Part shown: in pieces, positions 34,014 through 47,649 of the stretch
Layout: each line of letters opens with the position of its first letter
Position numbering within the stretch: the first letter of the stretch is position 1
Assembly (NCBI RefSeq): GCF_932526225.1
Contig: NC_064034.1
Location: 1,102,001-1,166,000, forward strand
Length of the DNA: 64,000 nucleotides
Direction of reading: 5' to 3'
From: Nematostella vectensis
Taxonomy: Eukaryota > Cnidaria > Anthozoa > Actiniaria > Edwardsiidae
Notes under the pieces: model-generated
The model's database searches: none
The model's input: only the letters and a program-made list of their open reading frames with translations
Told to the model about the DNA's origin: nothing
Made by a program: the position numbers and the translations under genes

Positions 34014-36528
34014 TTGGATAGATACTGTCCAAAAAACATTGGACATTAGTTCAGTAACTGAAACAAAAACAAAAACACAAAAGAAAGCCCTCAGACAGGA
34101 ATCGAACACATGGCCTCTCGCACCCAAAGCTAGAATCATACCACTAGACAACTGAGCCTTGTATAGATACTGTACAAAAAGTCAGATATGTGGACATTGG
34201 TTCAGTAACTGAAACAAAAACACAAAACAAAGGGCTCAGACGGGAATCTAACCCGTGGCCTCTCGCACCCAAAGCGAGAATCATACCACTAGAACACTGA
34301 GCCTTGGATATATACTGACCAAAAAATCAGATATTTGGACATTGGTTCAGAAACTGAAACAAAAACACAACAGAAAGCCCTCAGACAGGAATCGAACCCG
34401 TGGCCTCTCGCACCCAAAGCTAGAATCATACCACTAGACAGCTGAGGCTTGGATACCTACTGTCCAAAAATTCAGATATTTGGACGTTGGTTTAGAAGCT
34501 GGAACAAAAACACAAAAGAAAGGGCTCAGACGAGAATAGAACCCGTGGCCTCTCGCACCCGAAGCGAGAATCATACCACTAGACCACTGAGCCTTGGATA
34601 GATACTGTCCAAAAACATTGTACATTAGTTCAGTAACTGAAACAAAAACACAAAACAAAGGGCTCAGACGGGAATCGAACCCGTGGCCTCTCGCACCCAA
34701 AGCGAGAACCATACCACTAGACCACTGAGCCTTGGATATATACTGAACAAACAATCAGATATTTGGACATTGTTTCAGAAACTGAAATAAAAACACAAAA
34801 GAAAGCCCTCAGACAGGAAACGAACCCGTGGACTCTCGCACCCAAAGCTAGAATCATACCACTAGACAGCTTAGGCTAGGATAGCTACTGTCCAAAAATT
34901 CAGATATTTAGACGTTGGTTTAGCAGCTGGAACAAAAACACAAAAGAAAGGGCTCAGACGGAAATCGAACTCGTGTCCTCTCGCACCCAAAGCCAGAACC
35001 ATACCACTAGACCACTGAGCCTTGAATAGATACTCCGTCCAAAAAAGATTGGACATAAGTTTAGTAACTGAAACAAAAACACAAAAGAAAGGGCTCAGAC
35101 TGGAATCTGCTCCATGGCCTCTCGTACCCAAAGAGAGAATCATACAACTAGACCGCTGAGCCTTGTATAGATAATGTCCAAAAAATCAGATATGTGGACA
35201 TTGGTTCAGTAACTGAAACAAAAACACAAAATAAAGGACTCAGACGGGAATCGAACCCGTGGCCTCTCGCACCCAAAGCGAGAATCATACCACTAGACCA
35301 CTGAGCCTTGGATATATACTGACCAAAAAATCAGATATTTGGACATTGGTTCAGAAATGGAAATAAAAACACAAAACAAAGGGCTCGGACGGGAATCGAA
35401 CCCGTGGCCTCTCGCACCCAAAGCGAGAATCATACCACTGAGCCTTGGATAGATACTGACCAAAAAATCAGATATTTGTACATTGGTTTAGTAACTGAAA
35501 CAAAAACACAAAACAAAGGGCTCAGACGGGAATCGAACACGTGGCCTCTCGCACCCAAAGCGAGAATCATACCACTAGACCACTGAGCCTTGTATAGATA
35601 CTGAACAAAAAATCAGATATTTGGACATTGGTTCAGAAACTGAAACAAAAACACAAAAGAAAGCCCTCAAACAGGAGTCGAACCCGTGGCCTCTCGCACC
35701 CAAAGCTAGAATCATACCACTAGACAGCTGAAGCTAGGATAGCTACTTTCCAAAAATTCAGATATTTGGACGTTGGTTTAGCAGCTGGAACAAAAACACA
35801 AAAGAAAGGGCTCAGACGGGAATCGAACCCGTGGCCTCTCGCACCCGAAGCAAGAATCATACCACTAGACCACTGAGCCTTGAATAGATAGTGTACAAAA
35901 AATCAGATATGTGGACATTGGTTCAGTAACTGAAACAAAAACACAAAAGAAAGGGCTAAGACGGGAATCGAACTAGTGGCCTTTCGCGCCCAAAGCCAGA
36001 ACCATACCACTAGACCACTGAGCCTTGAATAGATACTCCGTCCAAAAAAGAATGGACATTAGTTCAGTAACTGAAACAAAAACACAAAAGAAAGGCTCAG
36101 ACTGGAATCTGCTCCATGGCCTCTCGCACCCAAAGAGAGAATCATACAACTAGACCGCTGAGCTTTGTATAGATACTGTCCACAAAATCAGATATGTGGA
36201 CATTGGTTCAGTAACTAAAACAAAAACACACAACAAAGGGCTCAGACGGGAATCGAACGCGTGGCCTCTCGCACCCAAAGCGAGAATCATACCACTACAC
36301 CACTGAGCCTTGGATAGATACTGACCAAAAAATCATATATTTGTACATTGATTCAGTAACTGAAACAAAAACACAAAACAAACGGGCTCAGACGGGAATC
36401 GAACCCGTGGCCTCTCGCACCCAAAGCGAGAATGATACCACTAGACCACTGAGCCTTGTATAGATACTGTACAAAAAATCAGATATGTGGACATTGGTTC
36501 AGTAACTGAAACAAAAACACAAAACAAA

Positions 36529-36600
36529 GGGCTCAGACGGGAATCGAACCCGTGGCCTCTCGCACCCAAAGCGAGAATCATACCACTAGACCACTGAGCC
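36529..36600 (-). tRNA. tRNA-Pro (TGG), consensus gene
   Basis: Duplicated at 38398. Followed by a relic whose plus strand has ACACATGG in the T arm. Confidence 0.9.
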
Positions 36601-36963
36601 TTGGATATATACTGACCAAAAAATCAGATATTTGGACATTGGTTCAGAAACTGAAACAAAAACACAAAAGAAAGCCCTCAGACAGGAATCGAACACATGG
36701 CCTCTCGCACCCAAAGCTAGAATCATACCACTAGACCACTGAGCCTTGTATAGATACTGTACAAAAAATCAGATATGTGGAGATTGGTTCAGTAACTGAA
36801 ACAAAAACACAAAAGAAAGCCCTCAGACAGGAATCGAACACATGGCCTCTCGCACCCAAAGCGAGAATCATACCACTAGACAGCTGAGGCTAGGATACCT
36901 ACTGTCCAAAAATTCAGATATTTGGACGTTGGTTTAGAAGCTGGAACAAAAACACAGAAGAAA

Positions 36964-37035
36964 GGGCTCAGACGGGAATCGAACCCGTGGCCTCTCGCAC
37001 CCGAAGCGAGAATCATACCACTAGACCACTGAGCC
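36964..37035 (-). tRNA. tRNA-Pro (CGG), consensus gene
   Basis: Duplicated at 38833 and again at 42847 (offset 4014 from 38833). Confidence 0.9.
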
Positions 37036-37102
37036 TTGGATAAATACTGTCCAAAAACCATTAGACATTAGTTCAGTAACTGAAACAAAAACACAAAAGA
37101 AA

Positions 37103-37174
37103 GGGCTCAGACGGGAATCGAACCCGTGGCCTCTCGCACCCAAAGCGAGAATCATACCACTAGACCACTGAGCC
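37103..37174 (-). tRNA. tRNA-Pro (TGG), consensus gene
   Basis: Duplicated at 38972 and 42986. Confidence 0.9.
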
Positions 37175-37247
37175 TTGGATATATACTGACCAAAAAATCA
37201 GATATTTGGACATTGGTTCAGAAACTGAAACAAAAACACAACAGAAA

Positions 37248-37319
37248 GCCCTCAGAAAGGAATCGAACCCGTGGGCTCTCGCACCCTAAGCTAGAATCAT
37301 ACCACTAGACAGCTGAGGC
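37248..37319 (-). pseudogene. tRNA-Pro relic with anticodon AGG
   Basis: Acceptor-flipped class with CTAGC in the anticodon stem. One change makes the anticodon AGG. Copied with its block to 39117 and 43131. Confidence 0.7.
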
Positions 37320-38397
37320 TTGGATACCTACTGTCCAAAAATTCAGATATTTGGACGTTGGTTTAGAAGCTGGAACAAAAACACAAAAGAAAGGGCTCAG
37401 ACGGGAATCGAACCCGTGGCCTCTCGCACCCGAACCGAGAATCATACCACTAGACCACTGAGCCTTGGATAGATACTGTCCAAAAAACATTGGACATTAA
37501 TTCAGTAACTTAAACAAAAACACAAAAGAAAGCCCTCAGACAGGAATCGAACACATGGCCTCTCGCACCCAAAGCTAGAATCATACCACTAGACAGCTGA
37601 AGCTAGGATAGCTACTTTCCAAAAATTCAGATATTTGGACGTTGGTTTAGCAGCTGGAACAAAAACACAAAAGAAAGGGCTCAGACGGGAATCGAACCCG
37701 TGGCCTCTCGCACCCGAAGCAAGAATCATACCACTAGACCACTGAGCCTTGAATAGATAGTGTACAAAAAATCAGATATGTGGACATTGGTTCAGTAACT
37801 GAAACAAAAACACAAAAGAAAGGGCTAAGACGGGAATCGAACTAGTGGCCTTTCGCGCCCAAAGCCAGAACCATACCACTAGACCACTGAGCCTTGAATA
37901 GATACTCCGTCCAAAAAAGAATGGACATTAGTTCAGTAACTGAAACAAAAACACAAAAGAAAGGCTCAGACTGGAATCTGCTCCATGGCCTCTCGCACCC
38001 AAAGAGAGAATCATACAACTAGACCGCTGAGCTTTGTATAGATACTGTCCACAAAATCAGATATGTGGACATTGGTTCAGTAACTAAAACAAAAACACAC
38101 AACAAAGGGCTCAGACGGGAATCGAACGCGTGGCCTCTCGCACCCAAAGCGAGAATCATACCACTACACCACTGAGCCTTGGATAGATACTGACCAAAAA
38201 ATCATATATTTGTACATTGATTCAGTAACTGAAACAAAAACACAAAACAAACGGGCTCAGACGGGAATCGAACCCGTGGCCTCTCGCACCCAAAGCGAGA
38301 ATGATACCACTAGACCACTGAGCCTTGTATAGATACTGTACAAAAAATCAGATATGTGGACATTGGTTCAGTAACTGAAACAAAAACACAAAACAAA

Positions 38398-38469
38398 GGG
38401 CTCAGACGGGAATCGAACCCGTGGCCTCTCGCACCCAAAGCGAGAATCATACCACTAGACCACTGAGCC
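38398..38469 (-). tRNA. tRNA-Pro (TGG), consensus gene
   Basis: Copy of 36529 at +1869. Confidence 0.9.
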
Positions 38470-38832
38470 TTGGATATATACTGACCAAAAAATCAGATAT
38501 TTGGACATTGGTTCAGAAACTGAAACAAAAACACAAAAGAAAGCCCTCAGACAGGAATCGAACACATGGCCTCTCGCACCCAAAGCTAGAATCATACCAC
38601 TAGACCACTGAGCCTTGTATAGATACTGTACAAAAAATCAGATATGTGGAGATTGGTTCAGTAACTGAAACAAAAACACAAAAGAAAGCCCTCAGACAGG
38701 AATCGAACACATGGCCTCTCGCACCCAAAGCGAGAATCATACCACTAGACAGCTGAGGCTAGGATACCTACTGTCCAAAAATTCAGATATTTGGACGTTG
38801 GTTTAGAAGCTGGAACAAAAACACAGAAGAAA

Positions 38833-38904
38833 GGGCTCAGACGGGAATCGAACCCGTGGCCTCTCGCACCCGAAGCGAGAATCATACCACTAGACCACTG
38901 AGCC
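38833..38904 (-). tRNA. tRNA-Pro (CGG), consensus gene
   Basis: Copy of 36964 at +1869. Confidence 0.9.
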
Positions 38905-38971
38905 TTGGATAAATACTGTCCAAAAACCATTAGACATTAGTTCAGTAACTGAAACAAAAACACAAAAGAAA

Positions 38972-39043
38972 GGGCTCAGACGGGAATCGAACCCGTGGCC
39001 TCTCGCACCCAAAGCGAGAATCATACCACTAGACCACTGAGCC
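38972..39043 (-). tRNA. tRNA-Pro (TGG), consensus gene
   Basis: Copy of 37103 at +1869. Confidence 0.9.
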
Positions 39044-40974
39044 TTGGATATATACTGACCAAAAAATCAGATATTTGGACATTGGTTCAGAAACTGAAAC
39101 AAAAACACAACAGAAAGCCCTCAGAAAGGAATCGAACCCGTGGGCTCTCGCACCCTAAGCTAGAATCATACCACTAGACAGCTGAGGCTTGGATACCTAC
39201 TGTCCAAAAATTCAGATATTTGGACGTTGGTTTAGAAGCTGGAACAAAAACACAAAAGAAAGGGCTCAGACGGGAATCGAACCCGTGGCCTCTCGCACCC
39301 GAACCGAGAATCATACCACTAGACCACTGAGCCTTGGATAGATACTGTCCAAAAAACATTGGACATTAATTCAGTAACTTAAACAAAAACACAAAAGAAA
39401 GCCCTCAGACAGGAATCGAACACATGGCCTCTCGCACCCAAAGCTAGAATCATACCACTAGACCACTGAGCCTTGTATAGATACTGTACAAAAATCAGAT
39501 ATGTGGACATTGGTTCAGTAACTGAAACAAAAACACAAAACAAAGGGTTCAGACGGGAATCGAACCCGTGGCCTCTCGCACCCAAAGCTAGAATCATACC
39601 ACTAGACCACTGAGCCTTGGATATATACTGACCAAAAAATCAGATATTTGGACATTGGTTCAGAAACTGAAACAAAAACACAACAGAAAGCCCTCAGACA
39701 GGAATCGAATCCGTGGCCTCTAGCACCCAAAGCCAGAATCATACCACTAGACAGCTGAGGCTTGGATACCTACTGTCCAAAATTTCAGATATTTGGACGT
39801 TGGTTTAGAAGCTGGAACAAAAACACAAAAGAAAGGGCTCAGACGGGAATCGAACCCGTGGCCTCTCGCACCCGAAGCAAGAATCATACCACTAGACCAC
39901 TGAGCCTTGGATAGATACTGTCCAAAAACCATTGGACAGTAGTTCAGTAACTGAAACAAAAACACAAAAGAAAGGGCTCAGACGGGAATCGAACCCGTGG
40001 CCTCTAGCACCCGAAGCGAGTTATACCACTAGACCACTGAGCCTTGGATAGGCACTGTCCAAAAACATCGCACATTAGTTCAGTAACTGAAACAAAAACA
40101 CAAAACAAAGGGCTTAGACGGGAATCGAACCCGTGGCCTCTCGCACCCAAAGCGAGAACCATACCACTAGACCACTGAGCCTTGGATATATACTGAACAA
40201 ACAATCAGATATTTGGACATTGGTTCAGAAACTGAAATAAAAACACAAAAGAAAGCCCTCAGACAGGAAACGAACCCGTGGCCTCTCGCACACAAAGCTA
40301 GAATCATACCACTAGACAGCTTAGGCTAGGATAGCTACTGTCCAAAAATTCAGAAATTTAGATGTGGTTTAGCAGCTGAAACAAAAACACAAAAGAAAGG
40401 GCTCAGACGGAAATCGAACTCGTGGCCTCTCGCACCCAAAGCCAGAATCATACCACTAGACCACTGAGCCTTGAATAGATACTCCGTCCAAAAATGATTG
40501 CACATTAGTTCAGTAACTGAAACAAAAACACAAAAGAAAGGCTCAGACTGGAATCTGCTCCATGGCCTCTCGCACCCAAAGAGAGAATCATACAACTAGA
40601 CCGCTGAGCTTTGTATAGATACTGTCCACAAAATCAGATATGTGGACATTGGTTCAGTAACTAAAACAAAAACACACAACAAAGGGCTCAGACGGGAATC
40701 GAACGCGTGGCCTCTCGCACCCAAAGCGAGAATCATACCACTACACCACTGAGCCTTGGATAGATACTGACCAAAAAATCATATATTTGTACATTGATTC
40801 AGTAACTGAAACAAAAACACAAAACAAACGGGCTCAGACGGGAATCGAACCCGTGGCCTCTCGCACCCAAAGCGAGAATGATACCACTAGACCACTGAGC
40901 CTTGTATAGATACTGTACAAAAAATCAGATATGTGGACATTGGTTCAGTAACTGAAACAAAAACACAAAACAAA

Positions 40975-41046
40975 GGGCTCAGACGGGAATCGAACCCGTG
41001 GCCTCTCGCACCCAAAGCGAGAATCATACCACTAGACCACTGAGCC
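40975..41046 (-). tRNA. tRNA-Pro (TGG), consensus gene
   Basis: Recurs at 42557 (+1582). Confidence 0.9.
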
Positions 41047-42556
41047 TTGGATATATACTGACCAAAAAATCAGATATTTGGACATTGGTTCAGAAACTGA
41101 AACAAAAACACAAAAGAAAGCCCTCAGACAGGAATCGAACACATGGCCTCTCGCACCCAAAGCTAGAATCATACCACTAGACAGCTGAGGCTAGGATACC
41201 TACTGTCCAAAAATTCAGATATTTGGACGTTGGTTTAGAAGCTGGAACAAAAACACAGAAGAAAGGGCTCAGACGGGAATCGAACCCGTGGCCTCTCGCA
41301 ACCGAAGCGAGAATCATACCACTAGACCACTGAGCCTTGGATAGATACTGTCCAAAAACCATTGGACATTAGTTCAGTAACTGAAACAAAAACACAAAAG
41401 AAAGGGCTCAGACGGGAATCGAACCCGTGGCCTCTAGCACCCGAAGCGAGTTATACCACTAGACCACTGAGCCTTGGATAGGCACTGTCCAAAAACATTG
41501 TACATTAGTTCAGTAACTGAAACAAAAACACAAAACAAAGGGCTTAGACGGGAATCGAACCCGTGGCCTCTCGCAACCAAAGCGAGAACCATACCACTAG
41601 ACCACTGAGCCTTGGATATATACTGAACAAACAATCAGATATTTGGACATTGGTTCAGAAACTGAAATAAAAACACAAAATAAAGCCCTCAGACAGGAAA
41701 CGAACCCGTGGCCTCTCGCACCCAAAGCTAGAATCATACCACTAGACAGCTTAGGCTAGGATAGCTACTGTCCAAAAATTCAGAAATTTAGATGTGGTTT
41801 AGCAGCTTAAACAAAAACACAAAAGAAAGGGCTCAGACGGAAATCGAACTCGTGGCCTCTCGCACCCAAAGCCAGAATCATACCACTAGACCACTTAGCC
41901 TTGAATAGATACTCCGTCCAAAAAAGATTGCACATTAGTTTAGTAACTGAAACAAAAACACAAAAGAAAGGGCTCAGACTGGAATCTGCTCCATGGTCTC
42001 TCGCACCCAAAGCTAGAATCATACCACTAGACCACTGAGCCTTGGATATATACTGACCAAAAAATCAGATATTTGGACATTGGTTCAGAAGCTGAAACAA
42101 AAACACAACAGAAAGCTTTCAGACAGGAATCGAACCCGTGGCCTCTCGCACCCAAAGCTAGAATCATACCACTAGACAGCTTAGGCTGAGCTTTGTATAG
42201 ATACTGTCCACAAAATCAGATATGTGGACATTGGTTCAGTAACTAAAACAAAAACACACAACAAAGGGCTCAGACGGGAATCGAACGCGTGGCCTCTCGC
42301 ACCCAAAGCGAGAATCATACCACTACACCACTGAGCCTTGGATAGATACTGACCAAAAAATCATATATTTGTACATTGATTCAGTAACTGAAACAAAAAC
42401 ACAAAACAAACGGGCTCAGACGGGAATCGAACCCGTGGCCTCTCGCACCCAAAGCGAGAATGATACCACTAGACCACTGAGCCTTGTATAGATACTGTAC
42501 AAAAAATCAGATATGTGGACATTGGTTCAGTAACTGAAACAAAAACACAAAACAAA

Positions 42557-42628
42557 GGGCTCAGACGGGAATCGAACCCGTGGCCTCTCGCACCCAAAGC
42601 GAGAATCATACCACTAGACCACTGAGCC
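42557..42628 (-). tRNA. tRNA-Pro (TGG), consensus gene
   Basis: Copy of 40975. Confidence 0.9.
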
Positions 42629-42846
42629 TTGGATATATACTGACCAAAAAATCAGATATTTGGACATTGGTTCAGAACCTGAAACAAAAACACAAAAGAA
42701 AGCCCTCAGACAGGAATCGAACACATTCCCTCTCGCACCCAAAGCTAGAATCATACCACTAGACAGCTGAGGCTAGGATACCTACTGTCCAAAAATTCAG
42801 ATATTTGGACGTTGGTTTAGAAGCTGGAACAAAAACACAGAAGAAA

Positions 42847-42918
42847 GGGCTCAGACGGGAATCGAACCCGTGGCCTCTCGCACCCGAAGCGAGAATCATA
42901 CCACTAGACCACTGAGCC
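42847..42918 (-). tRNA. tRNA-Pro (CGG), consensus gene
   Basis: Copy of 38833 at +4014. Confidence 0.9.
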
Positions 42919-42985
42919 TTGGATAAATACTGTCCAAAAACCATTAGACATTAGTTCAGTAACTGAAACAAAAACACAAAAGAAA

Positions 42986-43057
42986 GGGCTCAGACGGGAA
43001 TCGAACCCGTGGCCTCTCGCACCCAAAGCGAGAATCATACCACTAGACCACTGAGCC
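42986..43057 (-). tRNA. tRNA-Pro (TGG), consensus gene
   Basis: Copy of 38972 at +4014. Confidence 0.9.
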
Positions 43058-43848
43058 TTGGATATATACTGACCAAAAAATCAGATATTTGGACATTGGT
43101 TCAGAAACTGAAACAAAAACACAACAGAAAGCCCTCAGAAAGGAATCGAACCCGTGGGCTCTCGCACCCTAAGCTAGAATCATACCACTAGACAGCTGAG
43201 GCTTGGATACCTACTGTCCAAAAATTCAGATATTTGGACGTTGGTTTAGAAGCTGGAACAAAAACACAAAAGAAAGGGCTCAGACGGGAATCGAACCCGT
43301 GGCCTCTCGCACCCGAACCGAGAATCATACCACTAGACCACTGAGCCTTGGATAGATACTGTCCAAAAAACATTGGACATTAATTCAGTAACTTAAACAA
43401 AAACACAAAAGAAAGCCCTCAGACAGGAATCGAACACATGGCCTCTCGCACCCAAAGCTAGAATCATACCACTAGACCACTGAGCCTTGTATAGATACTG
43501 TACAAAAATCAGATATGTGGACATTGGTTCAGTAACTGAAACAAAAACACAAAACAAAGGGTTCAGACGGGAATCGAACCCGTGGCCTCTCGCACCCAAA
43601 GCGAGAATCATACCACTAGACCACTGAGCCTTGGATATATACTGACCAAAAAATCAGATATTTGGACATTGGTTCAGAAACTGAAACAAAAACACAACAG
43701 AAAGCCCTCAGAAAGGAATCGAACCCGTGGCCTCTCGCACCCAAAGCTAGAATCATACCACTAGACAGCTGAGGCTCGGATACCTACTGTCCAAAAATTC
43801 AGATATTTGGACGTTGGTTTAGAAGCTGGAACAAAAACACAAAAGAAA

Positions 43849-43920
43849 GGGCTCAGACGGGAATCGAACCCGTGGCCTCTCGCACCCGAAGCGAGAATCA
43901 TACCACTAGACCACTGAGCC
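43849..43920 (-). tRNA. tRNA-Pro (CGG), consensus gene
   Basis: Partner of 58909 (+15,060). Confidence 0.9.
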
Positions 43921-44421
43921 TTGGATAGATACTGTCCAAAAAACATTGGACATTAGTTCAGTAACTGAAACAAAAACACAAAAGAAAGCCCTCAGACAGG
44001 AATCGAACACATGGCCTCTCGCACCCAAAGCTAGAATCATACCACTAGACCACTGAGCCTTGTATAGATACTGTACAAAAAATCAGATATGTGGACATTG
44101 GTTCAGTAACTGAAAAAAAACACAAAACAAAGGGCTCAGAAGGGAATCGAACCCGTGGCCTCTCGCACCCAAAGCGAGAATCATACCACTAGACCACTGA
44201 GCCTTGGATATATACTGACCAAAAAATCAGATATTTGGACATTGGTTCAGAAACTGAAACAAAAACACAACAGAAAGCCCTCAGACAGGAATCGAACCCG
44301 TGGCCTCTCGCACCCAAAGCTAGAATCATAACACTAGACAGCTGAGGCTTGGATACCTACTGTCCAAAAATTCAGATATTTGGACGTTGGTTTAGAAGCT
44401 GGAACAAAAACACAAAAGAAA

Positions 44422-44493
44422 GGGCTCAGACGGGAATCGAACCCGTGGCCTCTCGCACCCAAAGCGAGAATCATACCACTAGACCACTGAGCC
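44422..44493 (-). tRNA. tRNA-Pro (TGG), consensus gene
   Basis: Partner of 59482. The equivalent slot one 1002-bp repeat on (45424) carries CGG with a stem change. Confidence 0.9.
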
Positions 44494-46423
44494 TTGGATA
44501 GATACTGTCCAAAAACATTGTACATTAGTTCAGTAACTGAAACAAAAACACAAAACAAAGGGCTCAGACGGGAATCGAACACGTGGCCTCTCGCACCCAA
44601 AGCGAGAACCATACCACTAGACCACTGAGCCTTGGATATATACCGAACAAACAATCAGATATTTGGACGTTGGTTCAGAAACTGAAATAAAAACACAAAA
44701 GAAAGCCCTCAGACAGGAAACGAACCCGTGGCCTCTCGCACCCAAAGCTAGAATCATACCCCTAGACAGCTTAGGCTAGGATAGCTACTGTCCAAAAATT
44801 CAGATATTTAGACGTTGGTTTAGCAGCTGGAACAAAAACACAAAAGAAAGGGCTCAGACGGGAATCAAACCCGTGGCCTCTCGCACCCGAAGCGAGAATC
44901 ATACCACTAGACCACTGAGCCTTGGATAGATACTGTCCAAAAAACATTGGACATTAGTTCAGTAACTGAAACAAAAACACAAAAGAAAGCCCTCAGACAG
45001 GAATCAAACACATGGCCTTTCGCACCCAAAGCTAGAATCATACCACTAGACCACTGAGCCTTGTATAGATACTGTACAAAAAATCAGATATGTGGACATT
45101 GGTTTAGTAACTGAAACAAAAACACAAAACAAAGGGCTCAGAAGGGAATCGAACCCGTGGCCTCTCGCACCCAAAGCGAGAATCATACCACTAGACCACT
45201 GAGCCTTGGATATATACTGACCAAAAAATCAGATATTTGGACATTGGTTCAGAAACTGAAACAAAAACACAACAGAAAGCCCTCAGACAGGAATCAAACC
45301 CGTGGCCTCTCGCACCCAAAGCTAGAATCATAACACTAGACAGCTGAGGCTTGGATACCTACTGTCCAAAAATTAAGATATTTGGACGTTGGTTTAGAAG
45401 CTGGAACAAAAACACAAAAGAAAGGGCTCAGACGGGAATCGAACCCGTGGCCTCTAGCACCCGAAGCGAGAATCATACCACTAGACCACTGAGCCTTGGA
45501 TAGATACTGTCCAAAAACATTGTACATTAGTTCAGTAACTGAAACAAAAACACAAAACAAAGGGCTCAGACGGGAATCGAACCCGTGGCCTCTCGCACCC
45601 AAAGCGAGAACCATACCACTAGACCACTGAGCCTTGGATATATACCGAACAAACAATCAGATATTTGGACATTGGTTCAGAAACTGAAATAAAAACACAA
45701 AAGAAAGCCCTCAGACAGGAAACGAACCCGTGGCCTCTCGCACCCAAAGCTAGAATCATACCCCTAGACAGCTTAGGCTAGGATAGCTACTGTCCAAAAA
45801 TTCAGATATTAAGACGTTGGTTTAGCAGCTGGAACAAAAACACAAAAGAAAGGGCTCAGACGGAAATCGAACTCGTGGCCTCTCGCACCCAAAGCCAGAA
45901 TCATACCACTAGACCACTGAGCATTGAATAGATACTCCGTCCAAAAAAGATTGGACATTAGTTTAGTAACTGAAACAAAAACACAAAAGAAAGGGCTCAG
46001 ACGGGAATCGAACCCGTGACCTCTCGCACCCAAAGCGAGAATCATACCACTAGACCACTGAGCATTGAATAGATACTCCGTCCAAAAAAGATTGGACATT
46101 AGTTTAGTAACTGAAACAAAAACACAAAAGAAAGGGCTCAGACGGGAATCGAACCCGTGGCCTCTCGCACCCAAAGCGAGAATCATACCATTAGACCACT
46201 GAGCCTTGTATAGATACTGTACAAAAAATCAGATATGTGGACATTGGTTCAGTAACTTAAACAAAAACACAAAACAAAGGGCTTAGACGGAAATAGAACC
46301 CGTGGCCTCTCGCACCCAAAGCGAGAATCATACCACTAGACCACTGAGCCTTGGATATATACTGACCAAAAAATCAGATATTTGGACATTGGTTCAGAAA
46401 CTGAAACAAAAACACAAAACAAA

Positions 46424-46495
46424 GGGCTCAGACGGGAATCGAACCCGTGGCCTCTCGCACCCAAAGCGAGAATCATACCACTAGACCACTGAGCC
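46424..46495 (-). tRNA. tRNA-Pro (TGG), consensus gene
   Basis: One monomer (145 bp) from a near-consensus TGG unit at 46279 that has three changes at its 3' side. Confidence 0.9.
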
Positions 46496-47142
46496 TTGGA
46501 TATATACTGACCAAAAAATCAGATATTTGGACATTGGTTCAGAAACTGAAACAAAAACACAACAGAAAGCCCTCAGACAGGAATCGAACACATGGCCTCT
46601 CGCACCCAAAGCTAGAATCATACCACTAGACCACTGAGCCTTGTATAGATACTGTATAAAAAATCAGAAATGTGGAGATTGGTTCAGTAACTGAAACAAA
46701 AACACAAAACAAAGGGCTCAGACGGGAATCGAACCCGTGGCCTCTCGCACCCAAAGCGAGATTCATACCACTAGACCACTGAGCCTTGGATATATACTGA
46801 CCAAAAAATCAGATATTTGGACATTGGTTCAGAAACTGAAACAAAAACACAACAGAAAGCTTTCAGACAGGATTCGAACCCGTGGCCTCTCGCACCCAAA
46901 GCTAGAATCATACCACTAGACAGCTGAGGCTAGGATACCTACTGTCCAAAAATTCAGATATTTCGACGTTGGTTTAGAAGCTGGAACAAAAACACAGAAG
47001 AAAGGGCTCAGACGGGAATCGAACCCGTGGCCTCTTGCACCCGAAGCGAGAATCATACTACTAGACCACTGAGCATTGGATAGATACTGTCCAAAAACCA
47101 TTGGACATTAGTTCAGTAACTGAAACAAAAACACAAAAGAAA

Positions 47143-47214
47143 GGGCTCAGACGGGAATCGAACCCGTGGCCTCTCGCACCCGAAGCGAGAATCATACCAC
47201 TAGACCACTGAGCC
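47143..47214 (-). tRNA. tRNA-Pro (CGG), consensus gene
   Basis: Directly adjoins the TGG gene at 47288, with no relic between them. Confidence 0.9.
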
Positions 47215-47287
47215 TTGGATATATACTGTACAAAAAATCAGATATGTGGACATTGGTTCAGTAACTGAAACAAAAACACAAAACAAA

Positions 47288-47359
47288 GGGCTCAGACGGG
47301 AATCGAACCCGTGGCCTCTCGCACCCAAAGCGAGAATCATACCACTAGACCACTGAGCC
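47288..47359 (-). tRNA. tRNA-Pro (TGG), consensus gene
   Basis: 73-bp spacer to the CGG gene at 47143-47214; downstream T-runs TTTT and TTTTT. Confidence 0.9.
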
Positions 47360-47577
47360 TTGGATATATACTGACCAAAAAATCAGATATTTGGACATTG
47401 GTTCAGAAACTGAAACAAAAACACAAAAGAAAGCCCTCAGACAGGAATCGAACACATGGCCTCTCGCACCCAAAGCTAGAATCATACCACTAGACCACTG
47501 AGCCTTGTATAGATACTGTACAAAAAATCAGATATGTGGACATTGGTTCAGTAACTGAAACAAAAACACAAAACAAA

Positions 47578-47649
47578 GGGCTCAGACGGGAATCGAACCC
47601 GTGGCCTCTCGCACCCAAAGCGAGAATCATACCACTAGACCACTGAGCC
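47578..47649 (-). tRNA. tRNA-Pro (TGG), consensus gene
   Basis: Two monomers from 47288, separated by an ACACATGG relic. Confidence 0.9.

Larger units (their letters stand above)
29736..35699 (-). repeat. Array region with mixed monomer order
   Basis: About 41 monomers without one dominant higher-order period. Local 290-bp (two-monomer) duplications are visible, e.g. 32178-32467 against 32468-32757. Part of 34434-35586 resembles the 1286-bp unit, including the D-arm-deleted relic at 35381. Confidence 0.7.
35700..39437 (-). repeat. 1869-bp tandem duplication (13 monomers), two copies
   Basis: About 35700-37568 and 37569-39437. Every intact gene in the first copy recurs at +1869, and I saw few or no differences between the copies, so the duplication looks very recent. 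Confidence 0.88.
40004..43611 (-). repeat. Overlapping higher-order repeats (1430, 1582 and 4014 bp)
   Basis: 40004 recurs at 41434 (10 monomers). 40607-41240 recurs near 42189-42822 (11 monomers). 42.6-43.6 kb repeats 38.6-39.6 kb at 4014 bp (28 monomers). The overlapping periods show repeated unequal exchange with different registers. At 40004 and 41434 the units also share a short anticodon-side deletion (plus-strand GCGAGTTATACC). Confidence 0.8.
43582..46250 (-). repeat. Segment repeated at 58.6-61.3 kb (offset 15,060 bp)
   Basis: Landmarks at 43849, 44334, 44422, 45336 and 46186 have partners exactly 15,060 bp away. Inside the segment is a 1002-bp (7-monomer) tandem duplication (44334 against 45336). 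It is an old neighbour later separated by other blocks, or a transfer within the array. Confidence 0.85.
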